Assembly: GCA_964007475.1 (NCBI GenBank)
Contig: OZ023274.1
Location: forward strand, 102,161,372 to 102,225,371
From: Hybos culiciformis
Lineage: Eukaryota > Arthropoda > Insecta > Diptera > Hybotidae
Reading direction: 5' to 3'
DNA length: 64,000 bases
Program-made: the position numbers and the translations under genes
Notes under the pieces: generated by a model
Database searches by the model: none
What the model saw: only the letters and a program-made list of their open reading frames with translations
Told to the model about the DNA's origin: nothing
Shown: piece after piece, positions 20,670 to 32,696 of the stretch
Numbering within the stretch: position 1 is the first letter of the stretch
Layout: each line of letters opens with the position of its first letter

Positions 20670-23595
20670 CTGTATGATTTTTTATTAAAAACGAAAAAAA
20701 AAAAAAAAAAAAACAATTTTCCCTCTTTTTCTTCTCTTTATCAATTTTTTTTTTTCCTATTCGCCTTCTAAACGTATCCTTTTTTTTAATTAATATTAAA
20801 AATATAAAGAACAACACTATAGTTTGTCCTTTCCATTTATTTTTATTTTTTTTATTATTATAAATTTGGTGTTTTTGAAAAAAGGACGAAAAAATAAAAT
20901 TCTAGGAAAATTTTGATAAAGATTGGATGCTTGTTGTTTATTTTTTTTTTAACTTTACTCTTATGAAAATGACAATATTTTAACAATAATAATTTTTTAT
21001 TTTATATATAGGAAAAACTTTTATTTTTCCACAATTTTTTGAAGGAAATAACTTTTTTTGGTTCGGGAAAAAAAAGTTTTTCTTAAGCAATTTTTGTGAA
21101 ATCAAAGTTATCCTTAATATATTGAAAAAAATAAATGATAGTTATATGTTAATATGTACATTTATATATGCGAAGAAGAAAAATTTATTATTACTTATTT
21201 ATTTATATTTTTATGTTAAAACTTAATTTATATATTTTTATTTTTTTTAACAATAATTTCAAAATTTAAAAAAAAATTAAAAATAAATTACACACAACCA
21301 TATTTTTTGTTTTGTTTTGGATTTGAAGTTTTTGGTTTTTTGTATATTACTTATTATTTTGGTTTAAAATTTTTTATCAGATTTTTTTAATTTATTTATA
21401 TGTTAACTTATAACTATTTCAAATTACTTAAATCATTATATTTTGGCATTATATATTTTCACAATTTTATTTATTCTTAACATCATATATTGTTAAAAAT
21501 AGAACTTTGGCAATTTAATTTTAAAATTATTATTAGAATTTTATTTGACATTTTCATTAAACAACGCACTTCTTGTAAACATTAAAAAATCGTAATTACA
21601 ACATAATGTAAGTATATTTTTTTAGAGAAAATTATTGTAAGCACTCAGTAAACGAAATAAATAATAAATTTTTTGCAATGAATTCTCTTTCGCTTTTTCG
21701 CAATTATGTCAAAATTTATAAATTTGAAGAAGCACATAATGGTTAATGCCATTAAAATAAAATAAAATAATAAAAATCAGAACAAAATTTTATTATTATT
21801 AATTTATACATATATGTTATACATGTATGTACAATGTACAAATTGGATTAATGTTTTCATTTTTCATTCATATCGTAGTATTGAAATAATATGTATTTTT
21901 ATTTTTTAATTTTTTCATTTATATTTTATATTTTATTATTGTTCTATATTTAAATTTAATGTTAATTTACTTCCAAAACTATGTAAAAATGATAAAAATG
22001 CAATTAGGCCGAGAATAAATTATTATTACGATAACAAAAATGTATGTTATCTTCTATTCTATATGCTAATGGAAATTATATATATATATATTTCTCAATA
22101 GAATTTTAGACTTTAAATCATTTCTATGTCAGAATTATCTCAGAAAAAAGTTTAGTCCTTCGAATCGAACTTAAAGACCTATTTCGAATTTTAACTAACA
22201 TTGTCTAAAAAGCTGACAATATATACATGGAATGCGATATATGAACAGAACATTGAATATTATGCACTTATGTATATCATTACACTACATTAACAAATAT
22301 GTTCAAAAGTTGTGAATATATTTTAATCCAAAAGTCAATTTCATAATCCTATTTAAACTTTAATAAGTGAAATTACATACAAAAAATATTATGTATGCAC
22401 TATATTATAATATTATAATGTTCATGTGCATATTTTATTTAATAAGGCTTATAATATCTCATATTTTTTTTTTATATAATATTTTTTTTTTTTTTAATTT
22501 TCTGATATAATACATGTCAAATATTTGAGGTTTTTGATTTTTATTTAAGTATGTTAATTGGTTGTTAAAAAAGAAAATACACATATATGTATAATAATTA
22601 TAGTAAAACTTTATGGGAATTAAAATGAAAATTAATTTGCTATTTATTCAGATAAAAATATATATAAAACATCCACTAATGAAATATTGATTATGAAGTG
22701 TGTGATATTATATATAAATATAATTATACAATTATATAATAAACAAATAATGCAACAAGAGTGTAATTAAAAATTGCATTAAAATATTTTTTTTTTGTTT
22801 AAATTAATTGATTTAAGCGGAATAATTTCAAAATATGCAAATTGTATGTTTCAGTAAAGGAAAATGTATTAAGAACGTTATGAGAACGTTATGAGTAACT
22901 TTGACTCAATTATTATATGATTTTCTTTTAATCAACTTTCTAAGATTACAACCTCACAATATTTCCAATATACCGTCCTATAGCCCTAACTCAACAGATA
23001 CTAAAAATTACATCGAACAGTGAAGGTTTGAAAAAAATAAGAATTCTAAACTAACAAACAACTTTTGACTTTTTTTATATCAAATAATTGTGCCTAGTTG
23101 GATAATAATAAATTTATGGCGCGAAAATAAATCTGACCATCCAAAAAAAATCTTATTAATTTTTTCATTCTGTATTTTATTTAAAAAAAAAAAAAAATCA
23201 ATGAAATAAAAAATTCATCTCGATATATAATTTTTGACTCATCGATTCAGCATAAATTTACATTTTTTATGCTCTCATTGTTTATCCATCAGTTTCAAGT
23301 ATCATTCAAATTTAGCATAAACTTTTTTTTTTTATTTATAAATATTTTCAATTTTTTTTTCCACTTTATTTTTGTATATCTTTTTTGAAAGTTATGAATG
23401 ACTGATTTTTATTTTATTTAAATTTTTTTTTTTGATACTTTTGAAGTTTTTAATTGTGATGAATTTAATAATTTAATCTGCTGCAGTTAATTTTTTTAAT
23501 TTTAACAAAAATGCAGCAGGACTTTTTTTTTTCCTCCAAATTTTTGATAAATAAAAGAAAATTTTTTTTTTTTTGTTTTTAAACGAAATAAATTT
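20670..23595. other. AT-rich sequence between candidate promoter and start-codon exon
   Basis: It would be a leader intron or long 5' UTR if the promoter near 23640 is real. It holds a 20-A run (20694-20713), (TA)n near 22075-22090 and an exact 11-bp tandem duplication at 22873-22894. I could not identify a convincing donor on the minus strand. Confidence 0.4.
23478..23519. repeat. Short inverted repeat CTGCTGCA...TGCAGCAG
   Basis: Perfect 8-bp arms (23478-23485 and 23512-23519) around a 26-nt AT-rich loop. It lies about 120-160 nt downstream of the candidate minus-strand start site, so it could be a hairpin in a 5' leader. Function unknown. Confidence 0.6.
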
Positions 23596-23604
23596 TTCCG
23601 CGTA

Positions 23605-23645
23605 TAAGACGCTTGACACCGAGCCAGCTAACGATAAACTGAAAT
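23605..23645 (-). promoter_or_regulatory. Candidate TATA-less core promoter (initiator plus downstream GC-rich element)
   Basis: The minus strand has a perfect insect initiator TCAGTT (23642-23637, +1 at 23640). It is followed within 35 nt by GGCTCGGTGTCAAGCGTC, an island of GC in an AT desert and similar in character to downstream promoter/pause elements of flies, though it does not match the strict DPE consensus at +28. There is no TATA box near -30. It lies 3 kb upstream of the DOK7-like start codon in the same orientation. The assignment is inferred from motif and position only. Confidence 0.33.
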
Positions 23646-24218
23646 GTTCTTGAAAAGATAAAGAAAAAAAAACAAAAACTTAATTTGCGGGAGGATGAAT
23701 ACAGAATTGAATTTTTTTTATGGAAATGATAAAAAGTGTACTCAAAGAGAATTTTTGTATCTCAAAAGGAACAAGAATTTGAAATGTTTCATTCTAAAAA
23801 TTTATCTATATATTCCTCACAGAGTATCTAATGAACATATGACCAAAACATAAAAGATACTTTAGTAGGGAAAAAAAATAATAATAACAAAGATATTGTG
23901 CACAAGCAATATGAAACAGTATGAGAGAGTGAGAAATTCTTGCAATAATAGCTCTTTTTTGGGTTTATGCGAGTATGCGCTAAGCATAATTTTATGTTTT
24001 TTATCTTTTTGATTCTCTTACAAAGTAGAACTGTTCCCAATCCCAATGTTCTTTAATGTTATATGTTATGTCCTTGAATATTATTTTGCATTATTTGTTC
24101 TTGAAATAAATTTCTCTTTTTTTACACACGCAATGATGAAAGAAGTTAAGGTTTTATTTTTTAATGGATAAAATAAATATTTTTTAAATTTTAGATAGTG
24201 TATCTCTTAAGCGCTAGC

Positions 24219-24235
24219 AGCACCATCTTGTGAGG
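24219..24235 (+). promoter_or_regulatory. CTCF-like motif (weak)
   Basis: AGCACCATCTTGTGAGG stands out in AT-rich DNA and resembles the insect CTCF core, recalled as GCGCCAYCTAGTGG, at most positions. Not tested against a matrix. Confidence 0.2.
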
Positions 24236-27200
24236 AATAGATATTTTATGTTTTTATGTTTTATGTTTTAATTTAGAAAGATTAACATTTTTTTAAGAAG
24301 TGAAATGTATTTTATTATTCTATGATTTTAATTAAAAATTTAAATTTGTTGGGGCAAATTATAGATAGAAAAGTTATACCTTAAGCTAAACTTAAACTTT
24401 TAACTCGAAATAAAAAATTCTTGAAATCATTTAAATCCAATGTCTTAGGCTTTGGCTTAGGCCCTACATGTAGCCTAAAATAAAATTCGCAAGTTTCTAA
24501 TTCTAGACTTATGCACCACCTAAAAAACTATAAACGCCACTTATTTAGCCTCTTTGTTGCCCAAGTCCAAATAAATAAAGGAGCAGTGAGAAAATACATA
24601 CATATTTTTTGATTGTTTATCGAAAAATTGATTCGATAGGATCAGTCGCGTAAGTCAGTCGACAAAGAATTTCAATTATACAAACAAATAATATAAATTG
24701 CATTATGGGCAACTATAATAAAGCTATCGAAAAGTAAATTTATCTTTTTTTCTGACCTTTTTTCTAAATTTAACATAAAAGTTTCTTTTTACTTTAACAA
24801 CTTAATTTTATCAATTTATAGTTAGCCAATTTGTGGCTTTCAATGGATATTGATTTGTTATATATGCCATTTCAGATACACATTATAAATTATAATTTTC
24901 GTTTCGGAAATAAAGCAACTTTATGAATACTGTAATCAAATAACCACCACATATACAAGCTTCCGACATTATTGAATATAACTCTGACGTCTAACATATC
25001 AAATATTCCAACAGGATGATATGTTTTCTAAGAGTTTTTGTAGACTTTTGCAAAAAAAAATTTCTTGTAACTTATCTATTTGGAGAATATTCCAAATGAA
25101 AACCTTAAAAACTAAATTAGTTTAATAATACCACAGGAAAACTCGACAGATGTTTTTCTAATCATGAAAAAAAAAAAATCGTTTCCCTAATCATAAAATC
25201 CCACCTACTTTTTTTAATATACTAGTTCTAATAAAAATGACATTATGTTTTCCCGAATTCAATTATTTTAATAAGGATTTACGAAATTAAATAATGAAAA
25301 AAAAAAAAAACTTCTTGCCTAGCTAAAAATTGTAGAATAATTTAATTCAATGATTTTCGTGTAATCATTATAGTTTCATTATAAATAATTTGTCATTTAT
25401 ACTTAATTCCCTATTGGTTGGGTAAAAAAAAAAAAATAATATACACATTAAAAATATCTATAAAAATATAAAAAATATTTAATCAAAAAAAATTCTAAAA
25501 TATATTATGCTCTTGTTTTGTTTGAACACGAAAAAAAAATTGGTTATTCGGTTCAATAGTTACCGCACCAGGCTTTAAAAAGTTCTCTATAAGTCTGTGA
25601 CAAATTTATATTTAACAACTTTATTGAATTTTGACATTCTTCAATTAATTCTTGTCACTTAAAATTTTACATGTTAAATAATATTAATGTTTTAGAGTAC
25701 TTTTGACATCTTTAATGTTCCTTGATATTTAAATTTTGTCGCAGTATTATTAGTTAAAAACTAACTCTGAAAAATATGTCAAATCTAAACACAGAGCTAA
25801 GTTTCTTAAATTTGAAAATATATTGATCGATATCGTTGTTCTGAACCTGAAATTCTCATTCAATTAGAACATTTTATTTCGTACTAAAAAGTACTCTTAA
25901 TTTGGAAAACAAAGCATTCTGTAGTTTTGCATTCAACAAATCAAGCTTCCTTTTGGCTTTCCAATATGAAGCCAACTTTTCTTTTAACTTGATGCAGTTC
26001 TTTTAATTTGATAGAGTTCTAACTATAATGTCGTACTAATAATTTGCTTACCTATTTCCGCCAACAGTTATTCTTCACTCATGTAACTCTTATTATTCGC
26101 GACATAAAAAAAATTATGTAGGTAGCAACATAACTCTTGTTAACAAAAAACTGTTTTAATTTCACTTTCATTAAAAAATAATACTTAAACAAATAGATTT
26201 TATATTTTAAGTAGAAAAATATTAATTAAATGATGAATAAAAATTACATATACTTTTCTTATTTTAATTTTAATTCACTTAATGACATAATCTCTGCATA
26301 CTAAATTTTTTTTTATAAATTTTCATGCAATAAAGTTATAAACATAAAAATACCTTCATTTTTTTGCCTATATTAATACAGAAACAGACATTATTTAAAT
26401 ATAGAATATTTTAACCCTTTACCTTGATTCTGAAATATTATTGTTAATTCATTAAAAGAAAAAAAAAGAATAAAAACATAAAGTGAACATCCCACTTAAT
26501 ATCTTCTTCTTTTTTTTTTGGGGTGGAAAAGAATACCTTTCTAATTACCATTCCATGTTCTAAAAGTCACATTGAATAATGAATTTAAATTTATATAAAA
26601 TCAATTTGGTACTACAGTAAAGATAAAATTTATTTCTTAAAGCAGATAACTCTTGAATACGTTTATTATATCTTCAATGTGAATACTTTCTTTCAGTACA
26701 TCGAACTAATAACCTTCCTGAAACTTTTATTAAACTTGAAATAGTTGTTTTTTATTTTAGGAAGACAGTTCTAGATACTAAGACTATTGAATAGAATATT
26801 TAACATTTTTGAATAGATAAAATAATCTTAAATGAAACTTTTTTGTTTCAACATATGTCTTTATTATAATTGTCACGCTACGGGAAGAAAGAAAGGGAAA
26901 TCTTCCCGTCTAATTGCATATGAAGGTTTTTACTACTCTATTGTCCAGTCATACGTACAAAGAAATTCTGATTATTTATTGTCATTCTTATTACTTGCCT
27001 TGAATAACTTTTGGTATTTAAGATTGACATTTTCTTTTTTTTTTGTTTGTGCTACGAGTTAAAAAACCCAAAAATTATTAAATATACATAATTCTAAATC
27101 CCCTTTATAATAATGGGTTAATTTTAGTTAAATTGATAGAAATAAAAGAAAAAAAAAATAGAATTGGTGATGCATAAGATCAGATATAAAAATTAACATA

Positions 27201-29625
27201 AAAGGGTATAGATGTGATTATCTATTTTGTTTCAAAACATAAAAAGCAAAAACTTTTTAGAACAACTCCCCATCATCCTTATTATATATTAAGCGAGAGC
27301 AACAGACCTTCATTATTTTTATTCATAAATTATTATATGAATTTATAAAAACAAGGAAACCAAAAAAGAATTTCAACTTATGACAAATTATTTGTACAGT
27401 GAAATGACATTAAGTGATGCATCTGGTTAATAGGATTTCAAAATACATAATTCTATTTTTAAGATTTAATGGATTTTTATTTTATTTATATATAAAAAGA
27501 ATAAAAAACAGAATCAAAATTCATTAAATGCAGATAATTAAATTTTATGAATAAAATTTGCTAAAATTAAAATGAAATTTCTATATATAATTTAATGTTG
27601 CCAAAATCTCTGATTGAACTTGTCAAAATCTCCAAAACTTGACATTTACGACAATAAATATAAGATTTGAGACTCTTTATTAGTTCAAAAGTGTTTAGAT
27701 CAACCTCAACGTCCTCAAAATATACAAATTGTGCGCTATATGCCGCTTGAACTCTTTGAGAACTGAAAAAATGTACAAAAATTAAAAAGTTTGAAAAATA
27801 CATCCGAAAACTTTAGATAGATCGTTTTTTGGTTCAATTTCAAAATTTATAAAACGGCTGAATAAGAAAATATGTGATTTACGACTTCTTTTTAACTTAT
27901 TTCTTTTCACTGTATCTTTTTCCAAAAATATAATATTGGGGTGGTCAAATTTATTTAAAAAAATTATGCATTTAAAAAAAAAAAAAATTTTTTTTGGGGT
28001 TAGTTAAGCGTATGCAATTTTCAATTTTGCAGATAATTATCTCAAAACCAGAAATTTTCAAAAAAAAAGAAAAATAAGAGAAATTACCATTTGGCTAAGG
28101 TGGCAAATAAATGAAAAATTTCTATAGCTGAGGGCATATTTCTCTTTTCATATAGTCAAATAATGGAATCATTATCAATTTTTCCTTCAAAAAAGCAAAT
28201 AAATCGAATGGAAAAAGAATTGATGCATTTTTCGTTTGATTCATATAAATAATAATTTTCTTTTTATTGTAACAAAAAATAACTTTAGGGTTAAGATTTT
28301 TTGATTTAAATAAACAGTAAAGTTTTAGTATAGTTCCAAGTGACTAGTAAACATTATGCATCTATCGTTTTAGTATTTTTAGTTATTATCAACATAATTT
28401 CTAAAAATAGTTAAGAGAAGTTAAATTTATAATAAAACTGATTTTAAAATAAACTTCTTTATCTTTTCTGTGGGTGAATCACACATCTTGAATACCACGA
28501 TATTTTCGTATGCTTTGTGTACATATTATATTCAAAACCATAGATTCATATATTGCTGGTTTTTTCATATTCAACATTTCACAGAAAATCTGATACCTAT
28601 ATTTATATAATAATAACTTAATCTTTATGACATTTCATAGTAATATAATATAAAGGAAACGGATACAAAAGTAATAATCAGACTGGTAGACACAAATAAC
28701 AAATAACGTAAATTTGACCTGAACGTGCAAAACACGTGGCTATTATATTTTATGACGAATTTAATGATCCAATTTCCAAAAATATAAAATCGAAGAGAAT
28801 TATTTTTTTTTACCCATTTCTTTTTTTAATTTTTATGTGTTAAATATTTTTAATCCTAATCACTAAGAAAAATTACTTCAATTCAGCATAAAGATACAAA
28901 AAAAAACATTTATGCTGAGCATAACAAAAATTCTGTATAGGCGTTAAATAATATATTTTTATAATTATTCTTTACTTCTTTTCAATGCAAAAAAGTATTT
29001 TCACCTTTGGCTATAACTATATTGTAAATCGAAGATCGAAACTTCAAGTCAAAGTATAGAGCGCTCTTAAAAAGTCTCAGAGTCATTGATCCATCGGATG
29101 GAGCTATATCGCACTTTTAATACCAGCTTTTGTGATGATCTTTATTTGCATGATCTGAGAAAATATATATTTGATTTAAGTTATTTTTTGGTTCTCAGTA
29201 ACTTGAAAATCTATGAAACAGATGAATTGTACATCATTTAAGGGTACCAAAAAAAATATTTTTGAGTGTAGATGAAATCAAAAGTTTTTAATAATAAATA
29301 ATACTGTATTGAAATTTCTTAAATTTTTTGCACAAAAATTTTTATGTATAGAAAATCAATTTTTATGCCTATTAATAAAAATATTTATGTCGATTATGGC
29401 GAGCCAGTTAACAAATATTGATTAGGGTTGTTATTGAAAAAAATTTCTGATATGGGGTGAAAATAATTTTCAAATTATTTCATACAGAGAATTTTTATAA
29501 AAAAAAAAAAAAGTGAGGGAGAGTTATTAAAATAATCACAATTATAATATGAACAAATTTATAAAACAAATTTTATTTTATTTTTATTTTTATTTAAACC
29601 ATGTTTACAAAATTTATTTACTTAC
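24236..29625. other. AT-rich sequence, no gene identified
   Basis: It contains a 9-bp inverted repeat at 26880-26909, a tRNA-like remnant near 25549-25600, and several short mixed-composition open frames (25879-26004 minus; 27567-27803 minus behind a good acceptor-like tract; 29040-29230 plus) that match no family I know. Confidence 0.45.
26880..26909. repeat. Short inverted repeat ACGGGAAGA...TCTTCCCGT
   Basis: Perfect 9-bp arms around a 12-nt purine-rich loop, much more GC-rich than the surroundings. It may be a remnant of an element or a hairpin; role unknown. Confidence 0.55.
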
Positions 29626-29673
29626 CGTATTTGAAGCCCATAGTTAAAAAAAGTGTTTGAACATATTGCTTAC
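29626..29673 (-). other. Candidate 48-nt exon with strong splice sites
   Basis: On the minus strand a long pyrimidine tract ending TTATTTTCTTCTAG precedes a 48-nt segment that ends in ATACG followed by GTAAGTAAAT. Both sites are close to consensus and the spacing is exon-like. One frame is open and symmetric (phase 1 at both ends), reading KQYVQTLFLTMGFKY, so it could be a 16-residue cassette exon of an unknown protein. It could instead be a 5' leader exon of the DOK7-like gene 9 kb downstream. Joined to the acceptor at 20669 it would give two short upstream reading frames (MFKHFF* and MGFKYEKIISLGK*). I do not recognise the peptide. Confidence 0.4.
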
Positions 29674-31479
29674 CTAGAAGAAAATAAGAACAGAAATTAG
29701 TGGAAACCCTTAAAAAAAATTATAAAGGGGTAAAATTATTGTTGATTTTTAATTTAAATAATATATTAATGATTTGTTTCTTTGTATAATAATAAAATTT
29801 TATAGCATGACATTGAAAAAATATTTTAATAATTTAAAGTTGGGAAAATTCCAGAAATTTCCATTAAAATACAAGGGAAATTATTTTGAGAAAATCAAGT
29901 GAAACGTATTCGCTAGGTGATCTCATCGGTTGGAATCCTATAATGTGTATATGGCTGAATATATGACAGACATTTGTTCGATATAGTACTTAAGTCAAGA
30001 GAACTTAAAGAACATTCATTATAAATTATCGAGATCTTGTTATTGAATCATATCTATTTTATCTTCTTCTTTATAGTTAATTATTAATTATTTCAAAATA
30101 ACTAACAATAAGAGTTTTATTTATTTATTTATTAAATTCATTTTTATTGAAAAATAGCATACTTTATTTTTCTTAAAAGCATAACAATCAATTTAATGTT
30201 GAATAAAAAATTAAATAAAAAGGAAAATATAAATAACACAGGTAAAAATAGAGAGAACTACGATAAAATACAATAATACTATATACATTTATATATATTT
30301 TATTTGATGTTTTTCAATTCTTTGCAATTCTGCAATTTTTTCAGACTTTCACGATAATAATTCAATGGTTTTTTTGATATAAATATACTTGTTAATCACC
30401 ATCCTAAGTATTTATATTGTTTATATAAATATTTAAGTGAAATATTGTGTTTTCTTTCGACGAATTACGTTCTTGGTAACTTGGTTATGATAATTCAGAA
30501 TTAATTCAGATTGCTTTTTTAAAATAGAAAATTAACGCTAGAACATTAATTTTATGATTTTAGTAATTTGGTAACTTGAAGAATAAATTAAAATTGTTAA
30601 TGAAATTAGGCAAACAGTATTTAATACTTTAAAACGCATTTGTCAATATAACAATTGCACAGCAGGCAATCATAGTTTAGTATCACCGTATTGTTTTCAT
30701 GAAATTTTTACTTCACATCGTTAATGAAATTTTATATTCCAGAAATAATATGACATGAAAATCTTTATTTTTGAAATACACAGTTGTTATATGACAAGAT
30801 AAGAACAAAAAAAAATAAAATAAAAATTATGACGAGACATTTTCAGATTATCAAGAGATTCACCATCACCACCATATAGAGAAAGCCCATAACAATAATT
30901 TTCTTTTAATTGTTATTTATTATAGAAATTTAAGGGAAATTGTATTAAATTTTTTATACATTTCACAATAAGAAAATTTATTATTGTTTCTAACTACTAT
31001 ATATACATTAATAGAATAGAATTCATATAAATTAATGTCCTTTTGATGAATCTAGGCAGAAAATAATATTTTTTATTTCATTAAGCAAAACAAAAAGAAG
31101 AATAGATTTTGAAAAAAAAATAAATAAAATTTAATAAATAAATAATAAATAAATAAAATAAAAATAAATAAACAAATTATTATAGAAAAAGATTTCTTTA
31201 TTTTATTAATTTTAATGGAAAAAAGATTAATGGACAGTTTGATATATTATCATTATATATTTTAATATATATAATATATTTTTTTTTATTATTATTATTT
31301 TCTTTGTAAAACAAATAAATAAAAATTATTTTTTTTATATAAAATGAATTCGGACATTATTTAGGCTTGTATGTTTTGTTTTTCATAAAATTATATATGT
31401 ATGGTGTAAATGAATGTGTTAAACCAGTTATTATATAATTCCATACCTACCTCAAGGGTAAATCAAATGACCAGAACAA
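29674..31479. other. AT-rich sequence, no feature seen
   Basis: Chance open frames and simple AAT/TTA-rich runs (for example 31120-31180); nothing supported. Confidence 0.55.
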
Positions 31480-31889
31480 TTTTTGGTTTAACTTAACACT
31501 AGCCTTCAATCTAATTGACGACAATACACTTAAACAATTGTCGAATATAATTAAACTCTCGATTGCTAAACTCTCGATTGAAAATTGTTAAGTTTTTAGT
31601 TGACAAATCACTTAATTTATGGTAAAAAACTACCACCAAAAGTACATAAGTACTATATCTAAGTTATAATTCCGTCGATTTTTGGTTTAATCTTTGCTTA
31701 ATACTAGTGTTCAGTTTAATTGACGACAATATACTTAAATAATTGTGGAATATAATTAAGAAAAATTGCCAAACTTTTGATTAAAATTTATTGTTAAGTT
31801 TTTCGTCGACAAATCAACTTAATTTATAGTACAAAAATTACCAAAAATGTAACAGATATTTGTCATAATATCTAAGTTATAAATCCGCC
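31480..31889. repeat. Tandem duplication of a 0.2-kb unit
   Basis: Unit one (31480-31678) and unit two (31679-31889) both begin TTTTTGGTTTAA. They share AATTGACGACAATA, then ACTTAAA, TTGTTAAGTTTTT, GACAAATCA, ACTTAATTTAT and TATCTAAGTTATAA in the same order with about 199-bp spacing, diverged by substitutions and small indels. Unit one has an extra internal 14-bp duplication (TAAACTCTCGATTG at 31552 and 31566). A CCGC...GCGG hairpin (31886-31899) follows the second unit. It may be part of a larger unrecognised element. Confidence 0.65.
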
Positions 31890-32413
31890 AAGCAGCGGGC
31901 GTATAATGTTATTTATTGACGAACAACATTAAAGGTTGGTTTTAATTTTTTTCCACAAAACAATTAGCGAAATCAAGATGAAGGACGAATATGAAAAAAG
32001 GATTATTTAGTGCTTCGAAAAATTTAAACCTTAACCTATGTAAACTTAACACCATCAAGTTGATTATTAAGTTGATTAAAGTTCTAAAGCCTTTTTTTAA
32101 CTTACAGGTGTACAGGTATTATATAATTATAATTAATGTACACTGTTTGTTATGATGAATATTATAGAATCCTTCTTATCGCGTGACCAATTTAAATTAT
32201 TACTGAATACTTGTGTTTTTATGAAATATTTTTATTCATTATATAGTTTTCTTCGATTTTTCTTGCATCTATAATTTTTAATTTTCTCAAAGAATTTTAA
32301 GAATTTTCTTCTCGGAAAAAAAAGTAATAAGAATCACAATGGTCCTTGAAACCAGAAACAACCCTTCAAAATTTATTTACTTTTAGTTTTCATTTACTGA
32401 AAGAAATATATAT

Positions 32414-32696
32414 CTAATATAATAAAAGGTGAACTCACCTCTTAAACGACCTTGACAGTGTTGGCACTTTCCTCAATTTATTTTTTTAAACGTAAATAAT
32501 AAATAAAATAACCGAATGACTATGCAACACTGAATGCAAGGCTTACTTTGATAAAAAACTTTAAAATATAAACAAAAAAAATCAAGGCGTACTTTATCAA
32601 TAAAAAAATAAAAGCATTCTTTTCGAAATGACAAAAATCAACGCATAGTTACTAGGCTAGGCCTGCACTATTTTTTCTGTGCAGGCTTTTTTCTAG
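32414..32696 (+). mobile_element. Short non-autonomous Helitron
   Basis: The 5' end reads TCTAATATAATAAAAGG directly after a host A (32413), the usual TC start between A and T. The 3' end has an 8-bp GC-rich hairpin (GCCTGCAC 32661-32668, GTGCAGGC 32679-32686) followed six bases later by CTAG (32693-32696, the CTRR terminus) and then a host T. There are no terminal inverted repeats or target duplication, as expected for rolling-circle elements. A 14-bp palindrome, AGGTGAACTCACCT, lies near the 5' end (32428-32441). At 283 bp it has no Rep/helicase coding, so it would depend on an autonomous partner. Confidence 0.72.

Noticed and set aside
25879..26004. Minus-strand frame with KLDLLNAKLQNALFSKLRVLF
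   Set aside because: Amphipathic and helix-like but short, without ATG, splice sites or known family.
27567..27803. 78-codon minus-strand frame behind a good acceptor-like tract (CATTTTTTCAG)
   Set aside because: Unrecognised protein and no clear donor; could be chance, though it is less low-complexity than most.
31886..31899. CCGC...GCGG hairpin as a second Helitron end
   Set aside because: No CTRR terminus at the required distance.
32661..32692. Hairpin plus T-run as a bacterial-type terminator
   Set aside because: The context is eukaryotic and the hairpin plus CTAG is better explained as a Helitron 3' end.
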